NCBI GenBank assembly: GCA_938039975.1
Contig: CALHTM010000013.1
Span: 1-64,000, forward strand
DNA: 64,000 nt
Direction of reading: 5' to 3'
From: an uncultured Candidatus Saccharibacteria bacterium
GTDB taxonomy: Bacteria > Patescibacteriota > Saccharimonadia > Saccharimonadales > Saccharimonadaceae
Of the stretch, positions 23,684 through 32,698 are shown piece by piece. The notes beneath the pieces are model-generated. The model had not been told where the DNA came from, searched no databases, and saw only the letters and a list, made by a program, of their open reading frames with translations. Numbering within the stretch: the first letter of the stretch is position 1; each line of letters starts with the position of its first letter. Position numbers and translations under genes: made by a program.

Positions 23684-24061
23684 CTAGCTGTCGAGCTGCT
23701 GAATGATTTCGATTAGGCGGCGCGGCGTGATTTCAGCCTTAATCAGGTAGGCGTCGGCATCGTTTTCTAAAGCGGCGCGGCTTTTCTCGTCTTGATCGAA
23801 ATTTGTCATGACGACGATACGCGACTTCTCGGCGCTGTTTTCTTCGAATTTGCGGATAGCGGTCATGATTTCGGTACCGCGCATCTCTGGCAGCATGATG
23901 TCGAGCAAAATTAAATCGTAATGCTGATTGGTGGCCATAACCAAACCATCGTGGCCGTCCACCGCCCACTCGACGTTGTAGCCAGCCATTTTGAGGCTGC
24001 GAACGTACATCTCGCCGATGAAACGGTCGTCTTCGATGACTAAGATTGTGGAAATTGCCAT
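23684..24061 (-). CDS. CheY-like single-domain response regulator
   Basis: 125 residues with ED near 10-12, phospho-acceptor Asp54 (LILLDIMLPEM), MTN in place of the conserved Thr region, and a Lys in YLIKAE near 106. No output domain. It follows the histidine kinase at 24075 by 13 bases, with AGGAGAG before the ATG, so it is the likely phosphate acceptor. It acts by protein contact, not by binding DNA. A longer in-frame reading upstream is only the kinase gene in another frame. Confidence 0.88.
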   Translation of the reverse strand: MAISTILVIEDDRFIGEMYVRSLKMAGYNVEWAVDGHDGLVMATNQHYDLILLDIMLPEMRGTEIMTAIRKFEENSAEKSRIVVMTNFDQDEKSRAALENDADAYLIKAEITPRRLIEIIQQLDS

Positions 24062-24074
24062 AGTACTCTCCTGA

Positions 24075-25610
24075 TTACCCTGTGTATTTAGTGTGATTTT
24101 TAATCCAGCTGTTGCCTGCCGAGATGATTTCGGTGTTGGAATTGTCGGCGTCATGCAGTTTGTCAGAAACAGCGGCGTAGATTGGTAGCGTGAAGGTGAA
24201 AGTTGCCCCCTGCCCTTCGGTGCTCGAGACACCGATGGTACCGCCATGGCTTTCAATGATGGCTTTGCTGAGATATAAACCGATGCCAGTGCCAGCGACC
24301 GTCTCGCGGCTGCGGTGGCTGCGGTAGAATTTGTGGAAGAGATTGTTGATGACGCTGGCTGGAATGCCGATGCCATTGTCGGCGACCGAAACTTCAACGT
24401 GCTTGCCTTTGGCTCGAGCAGTGACACGCACAGCGCCGCCCTCGTCGGAGTATTTGATGGCATTATCGATGAGATTAGATAGCACCTCGGAAACACTAGA
24501 GCGGTCGGCGGCAACGGTCGGCAAATCGCTCGGAATGTCAACCGACAGTGAACGATGCTGCGAGCGGGCGCGTAGCTCCATATCGTCGCGGATAGTCTCG
24601 TAGATTGTCGCCAACGAATCTTCGTGTAGTTGGAGTTTGAGGTGGCGGCGGTCATAACGGCTGGTATTGAGGATATTGTTGATGTAACCAGATAAGCGAT
24701 TGCCGCTAACGATTAATCTCTGGAAAAGCTCTTTTTGATCGGGCTCGAGTTTACTATCGAGTTCGAGCGCTAGTACATCAAGGTAGCCGCGGATAACAGT
24801 GATTGGCCCGCGCAGCTCGTGGGCGGCGAACGAAATAAAGTCAAGGTCGTCGTCCTCTGGCTGGTAGATTTCAGTCTCGTCGTAAGCGGTAATGATAGCA
24901 TCCGCGGCGTTGCCTTGTTCGAAATCAACAGTGATATTGAAAATACGGCGGCCTTCTTGCCCGATGACCTTGTTGGGAACTCGCAGCCAAATTTTGCGGG
25001 CGCGAACATTGTCGGTACGGTGTTGGTTGAGCCATTCAATCAGGTCGGTGCCGTCGTCAAATAGCAAGTCAAAATGATAAGCGCCTTTGGCGTCGAGCGA
25101 GATTGGCGCGGCGCGGTTAGCGAAAATTACGCCATTGTTCTTGTCGAGGATAATTATGCCAGTGCTTGTCAGATTGAGGGCGCTGGCTAATTCGTCGCTT
25201 GCGCTAGTTTTGTCTGGACTGGTTTCGACATGTTCTTTGTAGATAGATAGTAGCATATCGCTAAAACCGGTAGCCTTGTACTCTTTATTGCTAGGGTTTG
25301 GCAACTTTTGGTCGATTTTTTGTCCAGCGGCATTAACTAGCGCGGTCGAGAGGTCGCGCAGCGGAATCATGGCAAAAGACAAAACTGCGAAATTTGTTGC
25401 AGTAGAAATGATTAGTAGCGAAATGACAATTGTTGCAATAAGAAAGATATCCAAACGAACCTGCAAAATGATCATTATTGCAATAACCGATAAAGCGACC
25501 AATAATTGAACGAGAACAGATATTGTTGCAACCTTGTTGCGATGAATACGCCAAAAATCACGCATTTCTGGCGTGCGTTTGACTACTGGCTTGGCGTCGC
25601 TTACTGCCAC
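24075..25610 (-). CDS. sensor histidine kinase with PAS domain
   Basis: 511 residues from a GTG behind GGAGG. Two closely spaced membrane helices (about 30-75) with almost no outside loop, a coiled linker, a PAS-like domain (ALNLTSTGIIILDKNNGVIFAN), HisKA with FAAHELRGPITVI (His near 262), and HATPase with NLIDNAIKYS and GTGIGLYLSKAI. It probably senses a membrane or internal signal. It overlaps the DUF3048 gene by 10 bases and precedes a CheY-like regulator. Confidence 0.9.
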   Translation of the reverse strand: MAVSDAKPVVKRTPEMRDFWRIHRNKVATISVLVQLLVALSVIAIMIILQVRLDIFLIATIVISLLIISTATNFAVLSFAMIPLRDLSTALVNAAGQKIDQKLPNPSNKEYKATGFSDMLLSIYKEHVETSPDKTSASDELASALNLTSTGIIILDKNNGVIFANRAAPISLDAKGAYHFDLLFDDGTDLIEWLNQHRTDNVRARKIWLRVPNKVIGQEGRRIFNITVDFEQGNAADAIITAYDETEIYQPEDDDLDFISFAAHELRGPITVIRGYLDVLALELDSKLEPDQKELFQRLIVSGNRLSGYINNILNTSRYDRRHLKLQLHEDSLATIYETIRDDMELRARSQHRSLSVDIPSDLPTVAADRSSVSEVLSNLIDNAIKYSDEGGAVRVTARAKGKHVEVSVADNGIGIPASVINNLFHKFYRSHRSRETVAGTGIGLYLSKAIIESHGGTIGVSSTEGQGATFTFTLPIYAAVSDKLHDADNSNTEIISAGNSWIKNHTKYTG

Positions 25611-26752
25611 GAAACACCTCCTCCGCCGCTGTTTGGTACAGCGGCAATCCAAGTTTGTCCGCGATTTAGCGCGACTGGTTTGCCAGCGGCGTCAATGAGC
25701 TCGAGCGGGCTAAAACGGTCATTCTTGCGCCAAGTACATTCAGCGACCGTGCCGTTCTGAAACACTGTTGCAGTACCGGTACCATTAGTAACGATACTTT
25801 GCCGCCAGCCGTCTTCCATGACGGTAGTCTCGTTGACATGCAGCGCGATGACGACGCTCGGCGCTAGCCTACCCTCTTCACGGTCGTTACTGGCCTGCCC
25901 GCCGATGCTGCGCAGATAGGTGTTGCTAGCCTTGTCATAATCATAGTGCGTATTATACCAACTGCTAGAGAAATTGATGTCGATACTGACGGCGTTTGGT
26001 TTGTTGCTGGCCTTGCCGTCAGCGCGAGCGAAGCTGGTGAATTGCGATGATTTATAGCCTTTACCAGCGTTGAGCGCGTCTAACTTCTCGAAGCTGGTAT
26101 AGACATTATGCGGCGGCCGCCGATCATTAGCGCGCCAGTACGAACCGCCATTGAAGAACTGATCGATGTCGCGATACTTACCGTTGCGAACCTCTTGCAG
26201 TGAAGCATGGCTGCCGCCGACGTGGGCGACGCTAGCCTGATATGGTGCTAGCCAATCGACATAGTACATACGCAGACTGCGGACTGGGCCGATGAGCTGA
26301 GGTTTGTGCTGTTGAAATAGTGTCAGAAAGCGTGTGATGCCGCCTTCGGCGATGGCTTCGTAGACGACTTCGGCTTGCTTGAGTCCGGAATGTGGTCGAG
26401 CATCAGGCGAATTTTCGATCATGATGGCAGTGACTGGTTTGGATAAGTCGGCCTTAGAGGCAACTTCAATGCCATTGAGGTGGGAATAGTATTTTTCGGC
26501 AGGTTTAGGCGCTTTTTTGGCAGGAGTATGATACGCAGTGTCGGCAACTGGCGCGTGATATGTCAATACGAAGGCCACCGCCCCGCCGATAGCGATCAGG
26601 ATTACGCCGCAAATGCACATTGTTGCAATACGATGACGATTAATGAAATTGCGCAGTCGTTGCAGGCGTGACTGCTTGCTATCAACCGCGTAGTGTTGCG
26701 CCACGAGCGGGCTTGGTTGTCTGTTTCGTATGTGTATTTTTTGCTTTCGCAT
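25601..26752 (-). CDS. DUF3048 (YerB-like) secreted/membrane-anchored protein
   Basis: 383 residues: basic N-terminus, one membrane helix (about 43-66), then an outside DUF3048 domain with TAIMIENSPDARPHSGLKQAEVVYEA, GPVRSLRMYYVDW and HVGGSHASLQEV, ending in the C-terminal DUF3048 half with QSIVTNGTGTATVFQNG. The function of the family is unknown (B. subtilis YerB). It overlaps the following histidine kinase gene by 10 bases, so it may supply the signal that the kinase senses. Confidence 0.85.
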   Translation of the reverse strand: MRKQKIHIRNRQPSPLVAQHYAVDSKQSRLQRLRNFINRHRIATMCICGVILIAIGGAVAFVLTYHAPVADTAYHTPAKKAPKPAEKYYSHLNGIEVASKADLSKPVTAIMIENSPDARPHSGLKQAEVVYEAIAEGGITRFLTLFQQHKPQLIGPVRSLRMYYVDWLAPYQASVAHVGGSHASLQEVRNGKYRDIDQFFNGGSYWRANDRRPPHNVYTSFEKLDALNAGKGYKSSQFTSFARADGKASNKPNAVSIDINFSSSWYNTHYDYDKASNTYLRSIGGQASNDREEGRLAPSVVIALHVNETTVMEDGWRQSIVTNGTGTATVFQNGTVAECTWRKNDRFSPLELIDAAGKPVALNRGQTWIAAVPNSGGGGVSWQ

Positions 26753-26828
26753 CTTGGTAAAATTATAACATAATTGGTGTGAATTGGTTATGGTTTGCGC
26801 GACGTGCCGCGTATGCTATTATTGCGTC

Positions 26829-27158
26829 ATGGGTTTGTTCAGAGGTGCAGTAATACACGAAATAAATCTACAGAATAGTACTAGAGCTACTGCGGATCCG
26901 AGCTTCGGTGTCGAATGGCAAGCAGGCGCAGCGTGCAGTTCTAGTACTGCTGAATTGTTCTTTCCTTCGGATAACTATAGAGCTGGCAGACAAAAAGAAC
27001 GAGTTAGACGCGCTAAAAGGATTTGCCGTGATTGTCCAGTTGTGTCTGAATGCTTGGAGTATGCGTTAAGTAATAATCTGAATGAAACAGATGATGGTAT
27101 TTGGGGTGGCATGACTCCGAGCGAGCGTCGGGAACTAAAAAATCAAAATAATCAGTAG
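26829..27158 (+). CDS. WhiB-family iron-sulfur transcription factor
   Basis: 109 residues from the ATG at 26829, where TATTAT lies six bases upstream (leaderless). Cys36, Cys66, Cys69 and Cys75 give the C-x29-C-x2-C-x5-C pattern that holds a 4Fe-4S cluster; GIWGG (90-94) is the WhiB beta-turn and SERREL plus the basic tail follows. WhiB proteins bind sigma factor region 4 and sense redox or NO. The family is typical of Actinobacteria and their phages, so finding it here is notable. The next gene, 91 bases downstream, has a promoter with a palindrome over its -10 box. Confidence 0.92.
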   Translation: MGLFRGAVIHEINLQNSTRATADPSFGVEWQAGAACSSSTAELFFPSDNYRAGRQKERVRRAKRICRDCPVVSECLEYALSNNLNETDDGIWGGMTPSERRELKNQNNQ

Positions 27159-27177
27159 AATTTTAGTTAGTCGTAAT

Positions 27178-27219
27178 TTGACAAAAAATAAGTAGAGTTG
27201 TAGAATATTAGAATATTCT
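27178..27219 (+). promoter_or_regulatory. consensus promoter overlapped by an 18-bp palindromic operator
   Basis: TTGACA (27178-27183), 17-base spacer, TAGAAT (27201-27206). A perfect palindrome AGAATATT-AG-AATATTCT (27202-27219) covers the -10 box and start site, the position expected for a repressor. Confidence 0.75.
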
Positions 27220-27248
27220 CTTCGGATAGATGAAAGGAGGAAGAGAAT

Positions 27249-28115
27249 ATGCTGCTTGAGATTGTCAAGGAGACAATCGCCACGAGCTCAACTAGCTGGG
27301 TCTTTACCACGTACGACATCTCGGTGTCGTATGTAGTTGATGGTCAGCCAATCGCTGAGGATCTTTTCGAGGAGAAGCCTCCGGCTTTCTCTTCAAAACT
27401 AGCTGATGAAGGATACTATTTCGTCGCAGGGGTGACCTGCGACGAAATTGTCAATGCCCCAGGGCTTCGGTACAGTATACTTGGCGTGCCAGAGAACATC
27501 AGGCGGCCACGTCGCAGTTTGCGGCAGTGGCTAAAAACTCGTCGCTCTACCTCTGATGATATGATGGAGGTCGCCCGCGTTTCTGACGCGGTGATTCGCG
27601 TCATTAGGCAGTTGGCGCTTTCGTCTTGCGATCAGCATGACGTTAAGATGCTTAAGAAGCATCGGCATCTTGTAGAGCCGACTAGGCCTGTGCTCCCACG
27701 ACGGCTGGTCGACGACCAGCTGGTGGCACAGATCTTCGGGCGCAGACCCGACCTTTTCCTCTATATCGGAGGAGAGCTCGGGCGGTGGCTTAGTCACCGC
27801 ACACCTGACGACCAACTGGGTGATCGCTTGCCAAGATATCTTTGGAATGACCTGATTGATCAGGTTGTTCTTACCGTCCGAAAGGAGGTGGACCCAATCT
27901 TGGCTCGTTTGCGGGCAGAAGAAGAACTGAATAGTCTTGATGCTTCTACTTCTGTTCTCGCCAAGAACTCTTCCTGCTCTGGCTCAGAGGAGGCGGCGCA
28001 GCAGCGCCACGAGCAGCAATTACGCGAGGTGGCCTCGCTCTGCGGTGAAACACCGGAGGAGCTAGTCGCCCGCCATCTGCTGAGTGACGAGGCGCGACGA
28101 CGACGCCTCTACTGA
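27249..28115 (+). CDS. 288-aa protein of unknown function downstream of WhiB
   Basis: 288 residues, ATG behind a very strong GAAAGGAGG site. The first 110 residues are mixed alpha/beta, with two cysteines (VTCDE near 64 and SSCDQ near 125); the remainder is helical and rich in Arg, Asp and Glu (RRPDLFLYIGGELGRWL, EELVARHLLSDEARRRRLY). No membrane helix or signal peptide. GC-rich with codon use unlike the AT-rich genes around it, suggesting acquisition. Gene order and the operator suggest control by WhiB or another repressor. Family not recognised. Confidence 0.7.
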   Translation: MLLEIVKETIATSSTSWVFTTYDISVSYVVDGQPIAEDLFEEKPPAFSSKLADEGYYFVAGVTCDEIVNAPGLRYSILGVPENIRRPRRSLRQWLKTRRSTSDDMMEVARVSDAVIRVIRQLALSSCDQHDVKMLKKHRHLVEPTRPVLPRRLVDDQLVAQIFGRRPDLFLYIGGELGRWLSHRTPDDQLGDRLPRYLWNDLIDQVVLTVRKEVDPILARLRAEEELNSLDASTSVLAKNSSCSGSEEAAQQRHEQQLREVASLCGETPEELVARHLLSDEARRRRLY

Positions 28116-28126
28116 TTCTATCCGCT

Positions 28127-28167
28127 GGGGCTGTCTTGCTATACTATAAATATAACAAGACAGCCCC
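28127..28167. terminator. bidirectional terminator between the 288-aa gene and gltX
   Basis: Perfect 12-bp stem GGGGCTGTCTTG/CAAGACAGCCCC with a 17-base AT-rich loop, then CTTACTTTTTG on the plus strand. Confidence 0.7.
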
Positions 28168-28190
28168 CTTACTTTTTGCTAATTAATTTA

Positions 28191-29666
28191 TTATTCTTTT
28201 GACTCTAGATAACTCTGAAGCCGTGCCAGTGTGCACTCACAGCCAATCAGTGCCAGCGTATCGTTCAGCTGCGGGCTGAATGGCGCCCAGGTGACGGCAA
28301 TGCGGATCAGGCTGAAGAGAATGCCAGGTTTTTGGCCGGTGGTCTCCAGCAGTTTGTTTAGGCAGTTTTGGATTGACTCTGGCGTCCAGTCGGCGAGTTT
28401 GGCGAACTCAGCGCGGGCGGTTTCTAAAAGCTCGCGACGCTCGCTGTCAGACAGCTTCTTTAGCTGCTTATTGCCGTCAATAAGTTCCATATTAATTTCA
28501 GGCTCCGCGAAAAAGTAGCTAAATCCGCGTAAATCTTCAAACATCTTCAGGCGGTCTTGCGCTAAAGCCAGCACTTTCATGCGGTATTCCTTGGTTATAT
28601 TTGGAGCGTAGGCGGATTCCGGCCAGAAACCAGTCTGTCTCCTGTCTTTTTGCGGGTTATCGTCCTGTGGCGACACATACTCATAAAGCTTATCGACAGG
28701 AATATTGCGTATATGAGCGCCATTAAGCCATAACAAGCGTTTTTCGTCAAACCGTGCGCCTGATTTTTGGACGCGTTTCAGGCTGAACTTTTCAATCAAT
28801 TCGTCTCTGGTGAAAACTTCCTGTTCGGTACCGTCGTTCCATCCCAGGCTGGCGAGGAAATTGAGCATGGCGTCCGGCAGATAGCCCTCTTCTCTGTAGG
28901 CTAGGATATCTTTGGCGCCGTCGCGTTTGGATAATTTCTTATTGCCCTGCTCGTTCATGATCGGCGGTACTGAGGCGAATATCGGCCAATGTATATCCAG
29001 CGCATCGTAGAGATTAAGGTATTTGGGCGTGCTGGCAAGGAACTCTTGCCCGCGGATAACGTGGGTGATTTCCATTTCGGCGTCATCGACGATGTGCGCA
29101 AAGTTGTACGTCGGAAAGCCGTCGGATTTAACCAATATAAAATCGTCAATTACCTCTGGGCCGGCGTGCATCTCACCCATGACTTCGTCGTGCCAGGTGT
29201 AAGCTTTCGGCTCTGAACGAAAGCGCAGCGGCTGGCTGCCATCCCAGGCCGGCGGGTTTTCCGGGCGGTAATCACGGTACAAAAAAGGCTTTTTATGGGC
29301 TTTGGCTTCTTCGCGAAAATTGTCTAGCTGCTCCGGCGTATACGGATCGGCATAAGCGCGGCCAGCGTCAATGAGTTTTTGTGCATATTTCCGGTAAATG
29401 TCAAGCCGCTTCGACTGCGTGTACGGTCCAAACTCGCCGCCAAAACCGCCAGGACCTTCGTCTGGTATAAGGTCGAGCCACTCTAGGCATTCATAAATAT
29501 GCTCTACGCTGCCAGATACTTCCCTTTTTTGGTCGGTATCTTCTATGCGCAGGATGAATTTTCCATTTGACTGCCGGGCGATGAGCCAAGCGAATAGCGC
29601 GGTACGCATACCGCCGACATGCATATAGCCAGTTGGGCTAGGCGCGAAGCGAGTGCGCGTGGTCAT
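28191..29666 (-). CDS. gltX: glutamyl-tRNA synthetase
   Basis: 491 residues, class I. RFAPSPTGYMHVGG (HIGH region, residues 6-19), RIEDTD, HVIRGQEFLASTPK and KKLSKRDG (KMSKS region, about 252) are all visible. It charges tRNA-Glu and, in organisms lacking glutaminyl-tRNA synthetase, also tRNA-Gln. Its start overlaps the stop of a small coiled-coil gene (ATGA), so the two are translated together. Confidence 0.96.
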   Translation of the reverse strand: MTTRTRFAPSPTGYMHVGGMRTALFAWLIARQSNGKFILRIEDTDQKREVSGSVEHIYECLEWLDLIPDEGPGGFGGEFGPYTQSKRLDIYRKYAQKLIDAGRAYADPYTPEQLDNFREEAKAHKKPFLYRDYRPENPPAWDGSQPLRFRSEPKAYTWHDEVMGEMHAGPEVIDDFILVKSDGFPTYNFAHIVDDAEMEITHVIRGQEFLASTPKYLNLYDALDIHWPIFASVPPIMNEQGNKKLSKRDGAKDILAYREEGYLPDAMLNFLASLGWNDGTEQEVFTRDELIEKFSLKRVQKSGARFDEKRLLWLNGAHIRNIPVDKLYEYVSPQDDNPQKDRRQTGFWPESAYAPNITKEYRMKVLALAQDRLKMFEDLRGFSYFFAEPEINMELIDGNKQLKKLSDSERRELLETARAEFAKLADWTPESIQNCLNKLLETTGQKPGILFSLIRIAVTWAPFSPQLNDTLALIGCECTLARLQSYLESKE

Positions 29667-29911
29667 GAGGTACTCTCTTCTAGTTTGGTGACGCGCCGGT
29701 CAAGTAATTCTAGTTCGTGCCGAGTGGTTTTGTCGTTGTCAACGACAGCTCGTTTGATGGTTCTGATGTCGATCTTGAGGCTATCGAATTCCTCGCGTAA
29801 ATTATTGAATTCCTCGCGTGTTGGTTGGTTTGATACAATCTCTAATACCGCGCTCATCTGCGAACGGATTTCTTCAAGAATGACGTTGGTGTAATTTTTG
29901 TCGTCGCCCAT
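29663..29911 (-). CDS. small coiled-coil protein upstream of gltX
   Basis: 82 residues, almost entirely heptad-like helix (EEFNNLREEFDSLKIDIRTIKRAVV...ELELLDRRVTKLEES), so a dimeric or trimeric coiled coil. No membrane helix. A TATAAT box six bases before the ATG makes it the leaderless first gene of the gltX operon. Function unknown. Confidence 0.75.
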   Translation of the reverse strand: MGDDKNYTNVILEEIRSQMSAVLEIVSNQPTREEFNNLREEFDSLKIDIRTIKRAVVDNDKTTRHELELLDRRVTKLEESTS

Positions 29912-29925
29912 GGCCTAATTATAAC

Positions 29926-29945
29926 AAAAAGCACCCGGCAGGTGC
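29926..29945 (-). terminator. terminator of the membrane protein gene at 30018
   Basis: Stem GCACC/GGTGC with 5-base loop, followed on the minus strand by five T. Confidence 0.65.
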
Positions 29946-30017
29946 AAAAGTTAAGAGTTATCCCCATATCGCCAAAAACAAGGACTATCCTTATATTATA
30001 CCACAAATATGCATAAA

Positions 30018-31073
30018 TTACAAACTGGCGGCTATCTTTTGGATTTGTTCTGGTGCTAGCTCGGCATTGCCGTCGACGGTGTAAAGAATGCCGGCGTTAA
30101 CCCAAGCGGCATGGGTGCCGTAAGAGTAGATGGTTAGGCCATTGGCAGCGGTCGTGGTGTATTTGTCGCGGGATTTCGGCTTGATGTAATTTTCGAGCAC
30201 GGCCGATGAGTCCCATTCGGAGCGAGTTTGCGCTAAGGTGAAATTCTCGTTGCTGCCGTTAGCGGCAAACTTCATGATTACGCTACCTTGCTGGTAAGCA
30301 ACCGGACCGTTGAGACTATAGCCAGACGGCTGGTAATTCGGATAAGAAGCATTAATGCCAGCCTGCGAGGCGGCTATGCGGGTGCTCAGAGCGGGCATAT
30401 TGATATACGTGAAGTAGGCGCCTAGCAGTAGGACAGCTATAGCTGTGCTACCAACGCTAACCAGGCGGCGCCAAAGCGAAGTATTCTTTGCTGGCTTGAC
30501 TTCTTTGCGCTGTTGGCGTGTCAACATCTTGTCGGTAGCTTCCTGAATGGCTTGCTGCTTGATAACTTGTGATGGCAAGACGCTGCGCGTTTGCTGCTGC
30601 TTGATGATTGCTTGTCGCTGGCGAGCAGCCTGTTCAAGCTGATTGGCGGTAGGCGCTATGTCTGGGGTTTCCGGGGCAGTTGGACGCTTGACGAACTGTT
30701 TGTCATCAGTTTTAGTCTTAGCAAAGTGCGCAATGCTAGATGATCGGCTAATGCCCTGGACGCTGCGAGCCCTCTTGCTGCGGCGAATGATTTGTGGCGG
30801 CGTACTGCGCTCGGCCGCTAAGCGCTGCGAACTGCGAACGGCAGAATTTTCTTTAATACCCGCTGTGGTGGCGGCTCGCACTGGCGCTACTGAATCAATG
30901 GTGCGCGGTTGTTTCTTGATATATTTGCGCTGCAGGGTGTGGGATTTTTGGGTGCCGCTATGAAAATTGCTAGCCGCGGCTGCTGGCGTGCGTGCCGATC
31001 GCTGGGCATCAAGAATATTGCCAGTTTCAGCGTCGTAGACATTACCCTTGATGGTTATGTTGTTGTTTGTCAT
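30018..31073 (-). CDS. single-pass membrane protein with long basic cytoplasmic N-terminus
   Basis: 351 residues. About 200 residues of basic, Gln/Ala/Ser-rich, probably disordered N-terminus; one membrane helix (WRRLVSVGSTAIAVLLLGAYFTY, about 202-224); then an outside domain of about 120 residues with YSYGTHAAWVNAGILYTVDG, reminiscent of DUF4367-type domains. AGGGAA precedes the ATG. It is divergent from the PEGA protein gene at 31168. Role unknown, perhaps envelope related. Confidence 0.7.
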   Translation of the reverse strand: MTNNNITIKGNVYDAETGNILDAQRSARTPAAAASNFHSGTQKSHTLQRKYIKKQPRTIDSVAPVRAATTAGIKENSAVRSSQRLAAERSTPPQIIRRSKRARSVQGISRSSSIAHFAKTKTDDKQFVKRPTAPETPDIAPTANQLEQAARQRQAIIKQQQTRSVLPSQVIKQQAIQEATDKMLTRQQRKEVKPAKNTSLWRRLVSVGSTAIAVLLLGAYFTYINMPALSTRIAASQAGINASYPNYQPSGYSLNGPVAYQQGSVIMKFAANGSNENFTLAQTRSEWDSSAVLENYIKPKSRDKYTTTAANGLTIYSYGTHAAWVNAGILYTVDGNAELAPEQIQKIAASL

Positions 31074-31167
31074 TTCCCTTACCTATGTTTGCGATACTAC
31101 TCGTGCTTAACTATTATCATAGCCTAATTTGCTATTACGCGCAATAGCAAGTGGTATAATACGTACT

Positions 31168-32619
31168 ATGAATCAGCAAAAAAATCGGCGCAAGCAGCGT
31201 ATTAAATTAACCTTTACTTATGCTGTGATGACCCTGGCAGTTCTAGCGTTGGCAGTGGTTTGTTTGATGCTAGTACAAGGCTATCGTTTAGACTTTGATC
31301 GAGGCACGGTTAGACAAGGCGGCATGATGCAGTTTGACTCGCGGCCTGATGGCGCAACGATTCAGATAGATGCTGCCACCCTTGCTAACCGGACGGCGAC
31401 GCGTATTGTAGCGACTGCCGGGCAGCACACGGTAACGGTATCGAAAGACGGCTTTGTGCCCTGGCAAAAACAAGTTAACGTCAAGGCCGGCTCAATCCTT
31501 TGGTTAAATTACGTCAAGCTAGTGCCGACGAGCATTGAGGCTAAAGATGCGATGGAACTCGTTAGTCTCGACAGCGCAGCGGCAGCGCCTGATAAATCGC
31601 GTTTTGCGGTCATCCAAAATAAGCAGCAGCCAGCGGTTGATTTTCTCAAAGTTGATAACGACCGGATCGAACATAAGCAGCGTGTTCTACCTGCTGATAG
31701 TTACACGGCCGACGGCGCTAATCACAGTTTTGCAATTGAATCGTGGAGCAAGGATAGCAAACGAGTATTAATCAGCCATTCTTTTGATGATTCAAAAGAA
31801 TATCTTATCGTTGACCTCGATGGCAAGGCGCAAAACATCACCCGCGATATCGGCGTGCAAATCAGCAAATTAGCTTTCGATAAAAGCGACTCGCAGAATG
31901 TGTATGTGTTAACGGCCGACAGCGATGTTCGCCGGATTAGACTGTCGGATAAAACGTTGTCGGGTCCGCTAATTAGCGATGCTAGCGATTTTTATGTTTC
32001 TAGAAACGGTTGGATTAGCTATACCACCAAGCCGAATAATAGCGGCCAGCGGACGATTGGCTATTTGTCGAAAGGCGCTTCGAAACCGCGGGCCTTGCAA
32101 ACTTTCAAGGATATGTCCGGGCGCAGTCTTAATCTAGCGATTGAGGAGTATTATTATGATAATTTTGCGCTCATCACTCACGGCAAAATGGTTGCTGTCA
32201 AGAAGGTAAAATTACCAGCAAGCGATTCGACAGACGAACTGCAGCAAGAGTTGTTAGCGACGCTGCCGTTAGCCACTGACGTTTCGTATGCAGGCTTCTC
32301 ACCCAACGAACATCTGTATGTTTATGCGCAGGCTGGGGCTAGCTTGGTGACTTATAATTTAGAGCTGCGGTCGATTGCTAACGTCTCGATGAAGACTACC
32401 GCTACGAGTGAAATCGCTTGGCTGGATAATTCGCATATTATGCGGGTGTCTGGTGGCACTTTTGAGTTCGGTGATTATGACGGTACTAATATGCACACCA
32501 TGGCGACCGATGCAGTTGGCTCGGCGGCAATGCAATCATCGAATAACCGTTTTCTGTATTATTTCCGCAAACAAGCTTCGGGCAAAATTACTGCTTCTTA
32601 TATTAAGATGTACGACTAA
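31168..32619 (+). CDS. PEGA-domain cell-surface protein with beta-propeller-like region
   Basis: 483 residues from the ATG at 31168, seven bases behind TATAAT (31155-31160), so leaderless. N-terminal membrane anchor (FTYAVMTLAVLALAVVCLMLVQGY), then a PEGA-type domain (SRPDGATIQID...TVSKDGFVPWQKQVNV, about 50-105), then about 360 residues of repeated beta strands with SWSKDSKRVLIS-like units, likely a propeller. All after the anchor is outside the cell. Convergent with the sortase gene. Possible role in envelope or host attachment. Confidence 0.8.
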   Translation: MNQQKNRRKQRIKLTFTYAVMTLAVLALAVVCLMLVQGYRLDFDRGTVRQGGMMQFDSRPDGATIQIDAATLANRTATRIVATAGQHTVTVSKDGFVPWQKQVNVKAGSILWLNYVKLVPTSIEAKDAMELVSLDSAAAAPDKSRFAVIQNKQQPAVDFLKVDNDRIEHKQRVLPADSYTADGANHSFAIESWSKDSKRVLISHSFDDSKEYLIVDLDGKAQNITRDIGVQISKLAFDKSDSQNVYVLTADSDVRRIRLSDKTLSGPLISDASDFYVSRNGWISYTTKPNNSGQRTIGYLSKGASKPRALQTFKDMSGRSLNLAIEEYYYDNFALITHGKMVAVKKVKLPASDSTDELQQELLATLPLATDVSYAGFSPNEHLYVYAQAGASLVTYNLELRSIANVSMKTTATSEIAWLDNSHIMRVSGGTFEFGDYDGTNMHTMATDAVGSAAMQSSNNRFLYYFRKQASGKITASYIKMYD

Positions 32620-32698
32620 GTTCAATAATTGGCAGCAAGATTTTGCCCGCCGGTTACTGTTGCTTGTTGAGCGCCGGAAGAAGTTTTGCCGGGAGCGG

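Noticed and set aside
23684..24655. 323-codon frame reading as one long protein ending in a receiver domain
   Set aside because: The first two thirds are the histidine kinase gene in another frame; the ribosome site and homology start at 24061.
26784..26828. longer WhiB start adding an extra cysteine-rich N-terminus (MVMVCATCRVCYYC)
   Set aside because: That stretch overlaps the TATTAT box and promoter region; the ATG at 26829 fits the leaderless spacing and the usual WhiB length.
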